Of a DNA stretch of 64,000 nucleotides, positions 37,953 to 48,559 are shown piece after piece. Position 1 is the stretch's first letter, and the number at the start of each line of letters is the position of its first letter. The translations under genes were made by a program, and so were the position numbers. The notes under the pieces are model-generated. The model saw only the letters and a program-made list of their open reading frames with translations, had not been told where the DNA came from and made no database searches. The DNA comes from Burkholderia sp. WP9 (lineage in GTDB: Bacteria > Pseudomonadota > Gammaproteobacteria > Burkholderiales > Burkholderiaceae), in the NCBI RefSeq assembly GCF_900104795.1, contig NZ_FNTG01000001.1, forward strand, positions 4,464,001 through 4,528,000. Direction: 5' to 3'.

Positions 37953-38193
37953 GACGGTTCCTTATCCTGTTCCTGTTTCCAGTACCTGACCTTCAAGTGG
38001 TGAGGTGCTGCTTTTAGATCGAACTCTTGGAAGCGATTGCCCAAGAGCGCAAAAGTGTCGAAAAAAATCGATCGGACTACGTGAAGGCTGGCCTGTGTTT
38101 TCGGGCTATTCGAGGATGTTCGCAGGTGGCGTGTCGCCGGCCGCGACCTCGTCTGGAAGTAGACCGAAAGTTGAGCGAGCTTCGAAACCGGCG

Positions 38194-38223
38194 ATTATAG
38201 CAACAAAATCAGGCACGTGGCAA
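38194..38223 (-). promoter_or_regulatory. Sigma70-type promoter for rpsT
   Basis: On the minus strand TTGCCA (38218-38223) is followed by an 18-bp spacer and a perfect TATAAT (38194-38199). The start point should be near 38187, giving a leader of about 235 bases before rpsT. No gene lies in 37953-38486 on either strand; the only other signal is the murJ -10 at its right end. Confidence 0.65.
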
Positions 38224-38472
38224 CGGGAAAGCGCTACGAAGTCCTGCCGCCCCGTGGCGTAAAGCCTGGCACCCGGCTGGCGGCGATGCCGGGGCCGCCG
38301 CCCGAAGTCTGGCCGGAGTCCGCCTGGAAGTGGGCTGCGGGGATGTCCGACAGGACGCCGCCGCGCGGGCGGGCCACAAAAAACGCGCCAATCCGCCTGT
38401 CGGATCGAACGTCTGCGCGGCAAATCGGTCCGAATCGCGTTCCGGCTCGTCGTCCGCACTTGCGGCACCCGT

Positions 38473-38478
38473 ATAATA
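38473..38478 (+). promoter_or_regulatory. Consensus -10 TATAAT just before murJ
   Basis: TATAAT ends 8 bases before the murJ ATG (38487), so transcription from it would begin at or within a few bases of the start codon, giving a leaderless or near-leaderless message. No good -35 is visible. No ribosome site precedes the ATG. Confidence 0.45.
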
Positions 38479-38486
38479 AGCGCCCC

Positions 38487-40037
38487 ATGAATCTATTCCG
38501 AGCCCTGCTGACGGTCAGCGGCTTCACGCTGCTGTCGCGCGTGACCGGACTGGCCCGCGAAACGCTGATCGCACGCGCGTTCGGTGCCAGTCAATACACT
38601 GACGCGTTCTACGTCGCCTTCCGCATTCCGAACCTGCTGCGCCGCATCTCCGCTGAAGGCGCGTTCTCGCAGGCCTTCGTGCCGATCCTCGCCGAGTTCA
38701 AGAATCAGCAAGGCCATGACGCCACCAAGGCACTGGTCGACGCCACGTCGACGGTGCTCGCCTGGGCGCTCGCCGTCCTCTCGCTGATCGGCGTGGTCGG
38801 CGCGTCGGGCGTGGTGTTCATCGTCGCCTCGGGCCTCGCGCACGAGGGCCAGGCGTACGCGCTCGCGGTCACCATGACGCGCATCATGTTCCCGTACATC
38901 ATTTTCATTTCGCTGACGTCGCTGGCGTCGGGCGTGCTGAATACGTACAAGAACTTCTCGCTGCCCGCATTCGCGCCGGTTCTGCTGAACGTCGCGTTCA
39001 TCGTCGCCGCCGTGTTCGTCGCGCCGCGCCTGCAAACGCCGGTCTATGCGCTCGCGTGGGCGGTGATCGCGGGCGGCGTGCTGCAGTTCGTCGTGCAACT
39101 GCCGGGTCTGAAGAAGATCGACATGATTCCGCGCATCGGCCTGAATCCGGTGAAGGCGCTCGCGCATCGCGGCGTGAAGCGCGTGCTGTCCAAGATGGTG
39201 CCCGCGATGTTCGCCGTCTCGGTCGCGCAGATCAGCCTGATCATCAACACGAATATCGCGTCGCGCATCGGCCCGGGGGCGGTGTCCTGGATCAACTACG
39301 CCGACCGGCTGATGGAGTTCCCGACCGCGCTGCTGGGTGTCGCGCTCGGCACGATCCTGCTGCCGAGCCTCTCGAAGGCGCACGTCGACGCCGATCCGCA
39401 TGAGTATTCGTCGCTGCTCGATTGGGGCTTGCGCGTCACCTTTCTGCTCGCCGCGCCGAGCGCCGTCGCGCTGTTTTTCTTCGCAGAGCCGCTGACCGCC
39501 ACGCTGTTCCACTACGGCAAGTTCGACGGCAACTCGGTGGTGATGACCTCCCGCGCGCTGTCCGCGTACGGCGTCGGGCTGATCGGCCTCATTCTCATCA
39601 AGATCCTCGCGCCGGGTTTCTACGCCAAGCAGGACATCAAGACGCCGGTGAAGATCGGTGTCGGCGTGTTGATTCTCACGCAGTTGAGCAACTATCTGTT
39701 CGTGCCGATTTTCGCTCATGCAGGTTTGACGCTGAGCGTCGGGCTCGGCGCTTGCGGTAATGCGCTGCTGCTGTTTCTCGGCCTGCGCAAACGCGGCATC
39801 TATACGCCGTCGAGCGGCTGGCTGAAATTCTTCGTGCAGTTGCTCGGCGCCTGCCTGGTGCTGGCTGGCGCGATGCACTGGCTGGCGATCAGCTTTGACT
39901 GGATCGGCTTGCATAGCCGGCCGGTCGACCGCATGGCGTTGCTCGCAGCGTGCCTCGTTCTGTTCGCCGCGCTATATTTCGGTATGCTTTGGCTGATGGG
40001 CTTCAAGTACGCGTATTTCAAAAGGCGAGCGAAGTGA
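38487..40037 (+). CDS. murJ: Lipid II flippase MurJ
   Basis: A 516-aa MOP-superfamily membrane protein with about 14 transmembrane helices that flips lipid II for peptidoglycan synthesis. MNLFRALLTVSGFTLLSRVTG, ARAFGASQYTDAFYVAFRIP and NLLRRISAEGAFSQAFVPIL are strongly conserved, as are the basic residues lining the cavity. The start at MNLFRALL matches homologues; the open frame continues 90 codons upstream with no similarity. It overlaps a possible GTG start of the next gene. Confidence 0.96.
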   Translation: MNLFRALLTVSGFTLLSRVTGLARETLIARAFGASQYTDAFYVAFRIPNLLRRISAEGAFSQAFVPILAEFKNQQGHDATKALVDATSTVLAWALAVLSLIGVVGASGVVFIVASGLAHEGQAYALAVTMTRIMFPYIIFISLTSLASGVLNTYKNFSLPAFAPVLLNVAFIVAAVFVAPRLQTPVYALAWAVIAGGVLQFVVQLPGLKKIDMIPRIGLNPVKALAHRGVKRVLSKMVPAMFAVSVAQISLIINTNIASRIGPGAVSWINYADRLMEFPTALLGVALGTILLPSLSKAHVDADPHEYSSLLDWGLRVTFLLAAPSAVALFFFAEPLTATLFHYGKFDGNSVVMTSRALSAYGVGLIGLILIKILAPGFYAKQDIKTPVKIGVGVLILTQLSNYLFVPIFAHAGLTLSVGLGACGNALLLFLGLRKRGIYTPSSGWLKFFVQLLGACLVLAGAMHWLAISFDWIGLHSRPVDRMALLAACLVLFAALYFGMLWLMGFKYAYFKRRAK

Positions 40038-40042
40038 TCACG

Positions 40043-40885
40043 ATGACGCGAGTTCTCGACTATTTCAGCACGCTGGTTGCCGAAGACGACAGTCTTCCGT
40101 TGACCGAGGCGGCGCTCTCGCTCGCGCAGGATGCTTATCCCGACCTCGATCTGCAAGCCACGCTCGCCGAGATCGACGAGCTGGTGGTGCGTCTGCAGCG
40201 GCGCATGCCGGACGACGCCGACATCAAGCAGAAAGTCGGCATTCTGAACCGGTTCTTCTTTCGCGAGCTGGGTTTCGCCAGCAATCTCAACGACTATTAC
40301 GACCCGGACAACAGCCATCTGAACGCGGTGCTCAAGCGGCGCCGCGGCATTCCGATTTCGCTGGCCGTGCTGTATCTGGAGATGGCTGAGCAGATCGGCG
40401 TTCCGGCGCGCGGCGTGTCTTTTCCCGGCCACTTCCTGTTGCGCGTGACCACGCCCGACGGCGACGTGATGCTCGATCCGACCAGCGGACATTCGCTGTC
40501 CGAGTCGGAGATGGTGGAGATGCTGGAGCCTTATGTCGCGTCGGCGGGCGAATCGGTGAGCAGGGCGCTGCGCATGCTGCTGCAACCGGCCACGCGCCGC
40601 GAGATCATCGCCCGCATGCTGCGCAACCTGAAGTCCACGTATCTTCAGACGGAACGCTGGCAGCGTTTGCTGGCGGTGCAGCAGCGTCTCGTGATCCTGC
40701 TGCCGGAGAGTATCGAAGAAGTGCGCGACCGCGGCTTCGCGTATGCACGGCTCGATTACCTGCGCCCCGCGCTCGAAGACCTGGAGCGTTATCTCGGCGA
40801 CCGGCCGGATGCCGAAGACGCGACCGTGGTCGAGTCGCAATTGCACGAACTGCGTCAGCGCACCCAGCACAACGATCGCGACTAG
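40043..40885 (+). CDS. SirB1-type transglutaminase-like/TPR protein
   Basis: A 280-aa cytosolic protein: an N-terminal SirB1/transglutaminase-like region (LNRFFFRELGFASNLNDYYD, RGIPISLAVLYLEMAEQIG, then GVSFPGHFLLRV) followed by a short TPR-like C-terminus (ERVRDRGF-type repeat, LRPALEDLERYLG). The reaction is unknown. ATG at 40043 is preferred by similarity, but GTG at 40034 overlaps the murJ stop (GTGA), which would give coupled translation and three extra residues. Confidence 0.87.
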   Translation: MTRVLDYFSTLVAEDDSLPLTEAALSLAQDAYPDLDLQATLAEIDELVVRLQRRMPDDADIKQKVGILNRFFFRELGFASNLNDYYDPDNSHLNAVLKRRRGIPISLAVLYLEMAEQIGVPARGVSFPGHFLLRVTTPDGDVMLDPTSGHSLSESEMVEMLEPYVASAGESVSRALRMLLQPATRREIIARMLRNLKSTYLQTERWQRLLAVQQRLVILLPESIEEVRDRGFAYARLDYLRPALEDLERYLGDRPDAEDATVVESQLHELRQRTQHNDRD

Positions 40886-40925
40886 GCAGTGCGCAGTGGG
40901 GGTAGCGCCCGCTGGTACGGCTCAA

Positions 40926-40963
40926 AACAAAACGCCTGCATACATTCGTATGCAGGCGTTTTT
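40926..40963. terminator. Bidirectional terminator between the SirB1-like gene and the SDR gene
   Basis: A long perfect stem AAAACGCCTGCATAC/GTATGCAGGCGTTTT with loop ATTC and an extra T on the plus side, lying between two convergent genes. Confidence 0.93.
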
Positions 40964-41003
40964 CATTGACGCGCCCCTTTCAGACGGCACGCCGCATGGA
41001 CGC

Positions 41004-41762
41004 TCACTTCGGCTGCATGCGGATCGCGCCGTCCAGGCGGATCACTTCACCATTGAGCATCGGGTTGTCGAAGATCTGCTTGGCCAGCATCGCGTACTCC
41101 GCCGGTTTGCCGAGACGCGGTGGGAACGGCACCATCGCGCCGAGGGCGTCCTGCACTTCCTGCGGCATGCCGAGCAGCATGGGCGTTTCGAAAATGCCCG
41201 GCGCAATGGTCATCACGCGGATTGCGTTGCGCGACAGGTCACGGGCAATGGGCAGCGTCATGCCGACCACGCCGCTCTTGGACGCGGCATAAGCCGCCTG
41301 GCCGATCTGGCCATCGTAGGCGGCCACCGACGCCGTATTGATGATCACGCCACGCTCGCCATTCGCATTCGGCTCGTTCTTCGACATGGCTGCGGCGGCA
41401 AGCCGGATCATGTTGAACGTGCCGATCAGGTTGATCGAGATGGTGCGCGCGAACGAATCGAGCGGATGGGGGCCGTCCTTGCCGACCGTTTTGATGGCAG
41501 GCGCGACACCCGCGCAATTGACGAGGCCGCGCAGCGTGCCGAGTTTGGTGGCGGCATCGACGGCTTGCGTGGCGTCGTCTTCGCGGCTGACGTCGCATTT
41601 GACGAAGACACCGCCGAGTTCCCTGGCGAGCGCCTCGCCGGCCTCCACATTCAGGTCGGCGAGCACCACCTTGCCGCCATTTTGGACGAGCAGGCGCGCC
41701 GTGGCTGCGCCCAAGCCTGACGCACCGCCGGTGATCAGGAACACATTGTCACGAATCTCCAT
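41004..41762 (-). CDS. Short-chain dehydrogenase, 3-hydroxyacyl-CoA dehydrogenase type II-like
   Basis: A 252-aa SDR enzyme with NAD-binding [28 protein letters not shown] (Asp for NAD preference), NCAGVAP, and a catalytic set of Ser in [10 protein letters not shown] and YxxxK in [14 protein letters not shown]. The insertion around [15 protein letters not shown] and the C-terminal [17 protein letters not shown] resemble HSD10/type II 3-hydroxyacyl-CoA dehydrogenases. It likely oxidises 3-hydroxyacyl-CoA in fatty-acid breakdown, with breadth unknown. No beta-oxidation gene is adjacent. Confidence 0.88.
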   Translation of the reverse strand: MEIRDNVFLITGGASGLGAATARLLVQNGGKVVLADLNVEAGEALARELGGVFVKCDVSREDDATQAVDAATKLGTLRGLVNCAGVAPAIKTVGKDGPHPLDSFARTISINLIGTFNMIRLAAAAMSKNEPNANGERGVIINTASVAAYDGQIGQAAYAASKSGVVGMTLPIARDLSRNAIRVMTIAPGIFETPMLLGMPQEVQDALGAMVPFPPRLGKPAEYAMLAKQIFDNPMLNGEVIRLDGAIRMQPK

Positions 41763-41939
41763 GTCTTCTCCTTTGCTACGGTTCAGTAGTGTCTAGATCG
41801 AATATTTTCTCGATGATCGATTGTAACGACTATGCTGCAACGCGGAAAGCGCGACGGGCTGAAAGCAAACCATTATGGATGGCTAAGTAATGCGAGGTGC
41901 GGCGCGCAGAGAACGGGCACTGCATCCGCGCAATGCAAT

Positions 41940-41967
41940 AAAAAACCCGCCGGCAAGGGCGGGTCCT
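41940..41967 (-). terminator. Terminator of adk
   Basis: On the minus strand CCCGCCC-TTGCC-GGCGGG is followed by TTTTTTA, 28 bp beyond the adk stop. Confidence 0.88.
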
Positions 41968-41995
41968 ATTGAAACAAACGCAAACGAAAATGCGC

Positions 41996-42664
<669 letters not shown>

Positions 42665-42873
42665 CTATCTCCAGATCTATGTGAATTCTTTGGTGGCGCT
42701 GCAGCCGTCCCACGATGTCTCGAAGGGCTCCGCGTCGGCGCCGGTACGAGTCTCGCGCTGCACGTTAAAGAAACGGCGCTGCAGGACCGCAACGGCGCGA
42801 CCGGGCAAACCCTGAACCTCGTTTGTCTCGGGAGGCGCGCACAACCGTCCGATTATGCCATGGGTTTTTGCGC

Positions 42874-43674
42874 TCAAGACCCGAATAAAGCCTGCACGCG
42901 CGCGAGATCGGCGGGCGTGTCGACGCCGGGCAGCGGCACGTCGTGGGTGACGAGCACCGCGATCCGCTCGCCATGCCACATCGCGCGCAGTTGTTCGAGC
43001 GCTTCGACCTGTTCGATCGGCGAGATCGCGAGGCTCGGGTAGGTGCGCAGGAATTGCGCGCGATACGCGTACAGGCCGATATGCCGATGAACCACCGCGG
43101 GCGCGGGCGGAGTGGGCATCGACGCGACATTGGGCCAGTGCGGCTGATACGCGTCGCGTGCCCAGGGAATCGGCGCGCGCGAGAAGTACAGCGCGATACC
43201 GCGCGCGTCGAGCACGACCTTGACGACGTTCGGGTTGAAAATTTCGGCGGGGTCGGTGATCGGGTGGGCAGCAGTGGCGATCGCGCAACCACTGCTCGCC
43301 GCAAGGTGCGACGCCACGCCGCACACGAGTGCTGGATCGATCAGCGGCTCGTCGCCCTGTACGTTGACCACGATCGTGTCGTCGCTCCAGCCGAATTGCG
43401 CCGCGACTTCCGCGAGGCGGTCCGTGCCGGACGGATGGTCCGCGCGCGTCAACACGGCTTCGAAGCCGTGATCGCGGGCGGCGTCGAGCACCGCTTGCGC
43501 GTCCGAGGCGACCAGCACCTGCTGCGCGCCCGATTCGCGCGCGCGTTCCGCGACCCGCACCACCATCGGCTTGCCGCCGATATCGGCGAGCGGCTTGTTG
43601 GGCAGACGCGTCGAGGCGAGCCGGGCCGGGACGACGGCGATGAACGGAGGCGTGGTGGTGTTGGCGTGGGTCAT
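42874..43674 (-). CDS. kdsB: 3-deoxy-manno-octulosonate cytidylyltransferase
   Basis: A 266-aa enzyme activating Kdo as CMP-Kdo for lipopolysaccharide. [20 protein letters not shown] is the nucleotide-binding N-terminus, then [29 protein letters not shown] (Mg ligand), [12 protein letters not shown] and [12 protein letters not shown]. The start at MTHANTTT is chosen by similarity; a further in-frame start at 43743 adds 23 Pro-rich residues. It belongs to the run lpxK, trm112, kdsB, adk. Confidence 0.97.
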   Translation of the reverse strand: MTHANTTTPPFIAVVPARLASTRLPNKPLADIGGKPMVVRVAERARESGAQQVLVASDAQAVLDAARDHGFEAVLTRADHPSGTDRLAEVAAQFGWSDDTIVVNVQGDEPLIDPALVCGVASHLAASSGCAIATAAHPITDPAEIFNPNVVKVVLDARGIALYFSRAPIPWARDAYQPHWPNVASMPTPPAPAVVHRHIGLYAYRAQFLRTYPSLAISPIEQVEALEQLRAMWHGERIAVLVTHDVPLPGVDTPADLARVQALFGS

Positions 43675-43835
43675 CGGCAGGACAGGCGCAGAGACGGGCG
43701 GAACGGCGGGCGGCGATGAAACCGCGGGAAGGTGGCCGCGCAAACTGCAAGGGCGCGGACCGGAAAGACGGCGGATGCGGATCGAAACACAAGGGGCGCC
43801 GGCATGGCGGCCGCCCGGTGCGAGTCGGCCCGGCT

Positions 43836-44039
43836 TCAGGCCACGGAACCCGGATTCAGATCGACCGGCGTGCCTTCCACGGTTTGCCGCGCTTCGTCGA
43901 CGAGCATGACGGGAATCCCGTCGCGGATCGGATAGGCGAGCTTGTCCGCGTTGCAGATCAGTTCCTGCGCGGCGCGGTCGTAGCTGAGCGGGCCCTTGCA
44001 GATCGGGCAGACGAGAATTTCAAGCAGGCGAGCGTCCAC
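43836..44039 (-). CDS. Trm112 family protein
   Basis: A 67-aa zinc-ribbon-like protein: [20 protein letters not shown] and [21 protein letters not shown]. Trm112-type proteins activate methyltransferases; the partner is not encoded here. The start is a GTG at 44039 with GGAGA upstream and lies 20 bp inside the 3' end of lpxK, so it is probably translationally coupled. The first Cys pair and a later single Cys are visible, fewer ligands than a full ribbon. Confidence 0.9.
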   Translation of the reverse strand: MDARLLEILVCPICKGPLSYDRAAQELICNADKLAYPIRDGIPVMLVDEARQTVEGTPVDLNPGSVA

Positions 44040-45036
44040 GGACTTTCTCCACAACTAATGCGATGAGGCGATGATCGAGCGCGGCTTCGACCGGGACTAC
44101 CCAGATGCGCGCGTCGTGCCAGGACCCTAATTTTACCGCATCCTTTTCTGTTATCAGGATGGCGTCGGCGTCCACGTCGGTAAAAGGATTGCGTTCGAAC
44201 GCGTAATGATCCGGCAACGCGCGGGTGGCCGGCGTCAGGCCGGCGGCGCGCAGCGTGGCGAAAAACCGCTCCGGCGCGCCGATGCCGGCCGCGGCCAGCA
44301 CGCGATCGCCGCTGAATTGCGCGAGCGGTCGGCGCAACGCGGGATTGTCCAGATGCCACGCGTCGCCGGGCGTGAGTTTCAACGCGAAGGTGTTCGGCCA
44401 CGCGGGCAGCGTGCGCGCGTAAGGATCATTGACGAGCGTCGCATCGCGGCGGCGCGACAAGGGCTCGCGCAGCGGGCCGGCCGGCAGCAGAAAACCATTG
44501 CCGCCGAGCCGGTGATCGAACACGACCAGTTCGGCGTCGCGTTCGAGCCGGTAATGCTGCAAGCCGTCATCGCTCACGATCACGTCGACTTCGCGGTGCG
44601 CGGCGCACAGCGCCTGCGCGGCCGCCACGCGATCCGGACAGACCCAGACCGGCGCGCCGGTACGGCGGGCGATCAGCAGCGGCTCGTCGCCGCCCACGCT
44701 CGCCGCCGATGCGGGCGTGACCCGTGTCGGGCTCGTCACGCGCGCGCCGTAACCGCGCGACACCACACCGGGCTTGAAGCCCGCGGCGCGTAACGCTTCG
44801 ACGAGCGCGATCACCGTGGGCGTCTTGCCGGTGCCCCCGACGGTCACATTGCCGACCACCACCACGGGCACACCGACGCGAACCGATTTCAACCAGCCGA
44901 ACGAAAAGGCGGCGCGGCGCGCGGCGGCGATCGCGCCGAACACGCAGGCGAACGGCGTCAGCGCCCATGCAAGCGGGCCACGCTGCTGCCATTCGCGCGC
45001 GAGGCGTGCTTCGAGACGGTTGTGAATTTCGCTCAT
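44020..45036 (-). CDS. lpxK: Tetraacyldisaccharide 4'-kinase
   Basis: A 338-aa membrane-associated kinase adding the 4'-phosphate to lipid A precursor. An N-terminal hydrophobic segment ([20 protein letters not shown]) is followed by [26 protein letters not shown] (Walker A), [27 protein letters not shown] and [17 protein letters not shown]. These match LpxK throughout. Overlaps the Trm112 gene by 20 bp. In relatives I recall exbB-exbD just upstream; here the upstream 560 bp hold no gene. Confidence 0.96.
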   Translation of the reverse strand: MSEIHNRLEARLAREWQQRGPLAWALTPFACVFGAIAAARRAAFSFGWLKSVRVGVPVVVVGNVTVGGTGKTPTVIALVEALRAAGFKPGVVSRGYGARVTSPTRVTPASAASVGGDEPLLIARRTGAPVWVCPDRVAAAQALCAAHREVDVIVSDDGLQHYRLERDAELVVFDHRLGGNGFLLPAGPLREPLSRRRDATLVNDPYARTLPAWPNTFALKLTPGDAWHLDNPALRRPLAQFSGDRVLAAAGIGAPERFFATLRAAGLTPATRALPDHYAFERNPFTDVDADAILITEKDAVKLGSWHDARIWVVPVEAALDHRLIALVVEKVRGRSPA

Positions 45037-45596
45037 GGGCGGGTCGCACGGACGAACGGCGCGCCGTCCGTCGGAAAGCGCCGGGACGGCGGCATGAAGG
45101 AGCTAGGCGCAAAACGCGGGGCAAGCATCAACGCGGTTCTCCGGACTGTCGAGAATGAGGCCAAAGGCGAAACAGGGGCGGCACAGGGCGAGGGCGCCGC
45201 AATGCCGGACGCCGCGAGGACGTTCGGCATGCCGTCGAACCCGCCACTCTAGCGCGCGTGCGTCCCGCCCGGCAAGTCGCCTGCGGGGCGGCGCGCGTCG
45301 AAACGACCCTGACGATGTCGGGCACCGCCTGTGGATAACTTTGTGGAGAACCTGCCATCCGATGAGCGGAGAGTGCCGGTCCGCGCGCTCGTGATCGGTA
45401 ATCATTCTCTTTGGTGAGATGTAAACGCCATATAAATCAACGACATGCTTTGAATTCATGCGCTTGCGCGGGCAGTCTGGCGGGATTCGTCTGGCAGGTC
45501 CCGCCATGTGGACACTTTTAACAATTCGAGCGCCACGCTGGACGGCGATGGCCGCTCGGTCTATCGTCTGTCCGGCCAGCCACCCCTATTCCTCGC
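45037..45596. promoter_or_regulatory. Intergenic region lpxK / xseA
   Basis: No credible gene on either strand in these 560 bases; the longest minus-strand frame (45103-45507) is Arg/Pro/Cys-rich shadow sequence. An AT-richer block at 45400-45440 contains a Fur-box-like site and should hold promoters for lpxK (minus) and xseA (plus). Confidence 0.45.
45391..45409. promoter_or_regulatory. Fur-box-like site
   Basis: GTGATCGGTAATCATTCTC matches 13 of 19 positions of the Fur consensus, including the complete TAATCATT core. It lies 355 bp upstream of lpxK and 188 bp upstream of xseA, and no iron-uptake gene is adjacent. Confidence 0.35.
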
Positions 45597-46976
45597 ATGA
45601 ATCCCGAAAGCCCTTTTTCCTCGTCGGCCGCGCCCGGCGGTGAAGTCGTCGTTCCCGTCTCGGCGCTTAATCGCGCGATCGGCACGATGCTCGAACGCTC
45701 GTTTCCGCTCGTCTGGGTCGCCGGCGAAGTGTCCAACTTCACCCGCGCCGCAAGCGGCCATTGGTATTTCTCGATCAAGGACGCGCAGGCGCAGATGCGT
45801 TGCGTGATGTTCCGCGGGCGGGCGCAATACGCCGAATTCACGCCACGCGAAGGCGATCGCATCGAAGTGCGCGCGCTGGTGACGATGTACGAGCCGCGCG
45901 GCGAACTGCAATTGAATGTGGAAGCGGTGCGGCGCACGGGGCAGGGGCGTCTTTACGAAGCGTTCCTCCGGCTGAAAGCGCAGCTCGAAGCCGAGGGTCT
46001 CTTTGCCGCCGAGCGAAAACGCGCGTTGCCGCCTCATCCGCGCGCGATCGGCATTGTCACGTCGTTGCAGGCCGCGGCTTTGCGCGATGTCCTGACCACG
46101 CTGTCGCGCCGCGCGCCGCACATTCCGGTGATCGTCTATCCGGCGCCGGTGCAGGGTGTGGGCGTGAGCGCCAAGCTCGCCGCCATGGTCGATGCCGCCA
46201 ACGCAAGGCGCGAAGTCGATGTGCTGATCGTCTGCCGTGGCGGCGGCTCGATCGAAGACCTGTGGGCGTTCAACGAAGAAGTCCTCGCGCGCGCGATTGC
46301 GGAAAGCGCCATTCCGGTGGTGAGCGGAGTCGGTCACGAAACCGATTTCACGATTGCCGATTTTGCCGCCGACGTGCGCGCACCGACACCGACCGGCGCC
46401 GCCGAACTGGTGAGTCCGCAGCGCGTGCTGCTGCTGCGTGAGCTCGACCATCGCCACGCGACGCTCGCCCGCGGCTTCGGCCGCATGATGGAGCGGCGCG
46501 CCCAGCAACTCGACTGGCTCGCGCGCCGGCTGGTGTCGCCGGCCGAACGTCTTGCGCGGCAGCGCACGCATGTGCAGCAGTTGAGCGTGAGGCTCGCATC
46601 GGCGGGCACGCGCCCGGTGCGTGACGCACGAGCGCGGTTTTCGCTGCTACAGATGCGCTGGCAGCGCTGGCGTCCGGATCTCGCGGGGCATCAGGCCAAG
46701 CTCGGCAATCTCTCGCAGCGTCTGGACGCGGCTTTGTTACGCCAGCATGAACGTCAGACCGCGCGCATCGACACGCTTGCCGCGCGTCTCGAAGTGCTCA
46801 GTCCGCAGCGTACGCTCGAGCGTGGTTATGCTGCCGTCCTCGACGCCCAGAGCGGGCGCGCGGTGCGCGCGCCGTCGTCGTTGAAGCCGGGGCGGCGTTT
46901 GACGGTGCATCTCGCGGAAGGCAGCGCGGACATTGCGCTCGCGGATGTGCAGCCGCGCCTGACGGACGGTTTCTGA
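45597..46976 (+). CDS. xseA: Exodeoxyribonuclease VII large subunit
   Basis: A 459-aa nuclease subunit acting on single-stranded DNA in repair. The N-terminal OB fold ([31 protein letters not shown]) binds DNA. The catalytic core has [35 protein letters not shown] and [20 protein letters not shown], followed by [11 protein letters not shown]. The C-terminal coiled-coil carries the small-subunit sites. xseB is not adjacent. A 26-residue N-terminal extension before the OB fold is usual in Burkholderia. Confidence 0.97.
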   Translation: MNPESPFSSSAAPGGEVVVPVSALNRAIGTMLERSFPLVWVAGEVSNFTRAASGHWYFSIKDAQAQMRCVMFRGRAQYAEFTPREGDRIEVRALVTMYEPRGELQLNVEAVRRTGQGRLYEAFLRLKAQLEAEGLFAAERKRALPPHPRAIGIVTSLQAAALRDVLTTLSRRAPHIPVIVYPAPVQGVGVSAKLAAMVDAANARREVDVLIVCRGGGSIEDLWAFNEEVLARAIAESAIPVVSGVGHETDFTIADFAADVRAPTPTGAAELVSPQRVLLLRELDHRHATLARGFGRMMERRAQQLDWLARRLVSPAERLARQRTHVQQLSVRLASAGTRPVRDARARFSLLQMRWQRWRPDLAGHQAKLGNLSQRLDAALLRQHERQTARIDTLAARLEVLSPQRTLERGYAAVLDAQSGRAVRAPSSLKPGRRLTVHLAEGSADIALADVQPRLTDGF

Positions 46977-47104
46977 CACTTCGCCGACGGTGTGAGCGGA
47001 CGTCCTTTTTGACGATGGCAACGATCGGGCACACCGTGTGCGAAGGCATTAATCACGCTATGTGTGCGGCATGTTCGCCGATGCCGGACATAAAGTCCGT
47101 TGGT

Positions 47105-47133
47105 TTGCGGGGTTTTTCCAACTCGCCTACAAT
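47105..47133 (+). promoter_or_regulatory. Sigma70 promoter of sodB
   Basis: TTGCGG (47105-47110), a 17-bp spacer and TACAAT (47128-47133) form a near-consensus promoter. The start point would be near 47140, giving a leader of about 57 bases. Confidence 0.7.
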
Positions 47134-47196
47134 CGAGTGCTCTAAAGCGTTATCCGCAGACTCCCCCACAACAGATACAGACAGAAGGAAAGCACC

Positions 47197-47775
47197 ATGG
47201 AACATACGCTCCCGCCGCTGCCGTTCGCGAAAAACGCACTCGCTCCGAACATGTCGGAAGAGACGCTCGAGTTTCACTACGGCAAGCATCACCAGACCTA
47301 TGTGACCAACCTGAACAATCTGATCAAGGGCACGGAGTTCGAGAACCTGTCGCTCGAGGAAATCGTCAAGAAGGCATCGGGCGGCGTGTTCAACAACGCG
47401 GCTCAAGTGTGGAACCACACGTTCTTCTGGAACAGCCTGTCGCCGCAAGGTGGCGGTGCTCCGACCGGCGCGCTCGCTGACGCGATCAACGCCAAGTGGG
47501 GTTCGTTCGAGAAGTTCAAGGAAGAGTTCGCCAAGACCGCAGTCGGCACGTTCGGCTCGGGTTGGGCATGGCTCGTGAAGAAGGCTGACGGTTCGCTCGA
47601 CCTGGTGTCGACGAGCAACGCCGCCACGCCGCTGACCACCGACGCGAAAGCACTGCTGACGATCGACGTGTGGGAACACGCTTACTACATCGACTACCGC
47701 AATGCGCGTCCGAAGTTCGTCGAAGCGTACTGGAACATCGTCAATTGGGAATTCGCGTCGAAGAACTTCGCGTGA
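47197..47775 (+). CDS. sodB: Superoxide dismutase [Fe]
   Basis: A 192-aa cytosolic iron superoxide dismutase. Metal ligands are His in [14 protein letters not shown], His in [12 protein letters not shown], and Asp/His in [25 protein letters not shown] and FGSGWAWLV are typical of Fe- over Mn-type enzymes. AGAAGGAAAG precedes the ATG. Separate transcription unit from xseA with its own promoter and terminator. Confidence 0.97.
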   Translation: MEHTLPPLPFAKNALAPNMSEETLEFHYGKHHQTYVTNLNNLIKGTEFENLSLEEIVKKASGGVFNNAAQVWNHTFFWNSLSPQGGGAPTGALADAINAKWGSFEKFKEEFAKTAVGTFGSGWAWLVKKADGSLDLVSTSNAATPLTTDAKALLTIDVWEHAYYIDYRNARPKFVEAYWNIVNWEFASKNFA

Positions 47776-47841
47776 GTTTGCGGTTGAGCAAAGGTTGATG
47801 CGGTCTGCCGCAATAAGCTTTGCAAACTGTCGCCAATATGA

Positions 47842-47869
47842 AAGCCCTCCGCGAGAGGGCTTTTTTGTG
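47842..47869 (+). terminator. Terminator of sodB
   Basis: Stem AGCCCTC/GAGGGCT with a 5-base loop and a TTTTT tail, 67 bp after the stop. The remaining bases to the first DUF190 gene (47870-48075) show no other feature. Confidence 0.92.
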
Positions 47870-48075
47870 CCCGCGATTCGTTTTACACAATTGGTTCACA
47901 CGATTCATTTCACAAGGCATTCGAGCGAGGCGGTTGCTCGGGGGTAGTATGAGTGTCGAGAGAATCGAAGGTTGAAGTCTGCGAGTCTCCTCGATCAGGA
48001 AGTCGTAGCCTGTCGCGGCCTTCTGCGCGAAACGACAATTCATGCATGCATCATGGAGCCCAATCGGAGTTCCTC

Positions 48076-48414
48076 ATGAAAGGCAGTCAACTGACGCTGT
48101 TTGCAGCCAACCAGAGCCACCGCAAGAGCCACATGACCATCGTCGACTGGATTCTCGACAGGACGAAGGCTGCCGGCATCGAGGGTGCGACAGTGATCGA
48201 AGTGAGCGAAAGCATCGACGCGCACGGCAAGTACCACGCGGCGCGGTTTTTCGAATTGGTCGACCAACCGGTGGTCGTCACGGTGGCGGCGGCGGATGAT
48301 CGCATCGACGCACTACTCGATAGCCTGCGGCATGGCGGTGTTCATCTCTTCTACACGCGTTGTCCCATCGAATACGAAGTGCTTGGCGCAGACGCACAGG
48401 AGGGTGGCGAGTAG
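48076..48414 (+). CDS. DUF190 family protein, first of a tandem pair
   Basis: A 112-aa protein of the DUF190 family (PII-like ferredoxin fold): GSQLTLFAANQSHRKSHMTI, IEGATVIEVSESID, QPVVVTVAAADDRIDALLD and YEVLG. DUF190 genes usually accompany crcB/fluC fluoride channels, but no channel gene is present and I see no fluoride riboswitch upstream. It may be a small signalling protein. It is paralogous to the next gene. Confidence 0.85.
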   Translation: MKGSQLTLFAANQSHRKSHMTIVDWILDRTKAAGIEGATVIEVSESIDAHGKYHAARFFELVDQPVVVTVAAADDRIDALLDSLRHGGVHLFYTRCPIEYEVLGADAQEGGE

Positions 48415-48559
48415 CGTCCGCGTTTATGCCGATGTTCGGCAGAGACCCCGGTCGCCCCCGCAGGCGCGACAGTGCCGGGCACGCTCGTGTGTCGTGTGGG
48501 CGATAGACTAGAATGAATCAAGCTGGGCGCGACCCCGCGTCCGGCAGCGGAGAGGCACG

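Noticed and set aside
38217..38486. 90-codon N-terminal extension of murJ
   Set aside because: No similarity to MurJ, very Pro/Arg-rich, crosses the rpsT promoter and the TATAAT before murJ.
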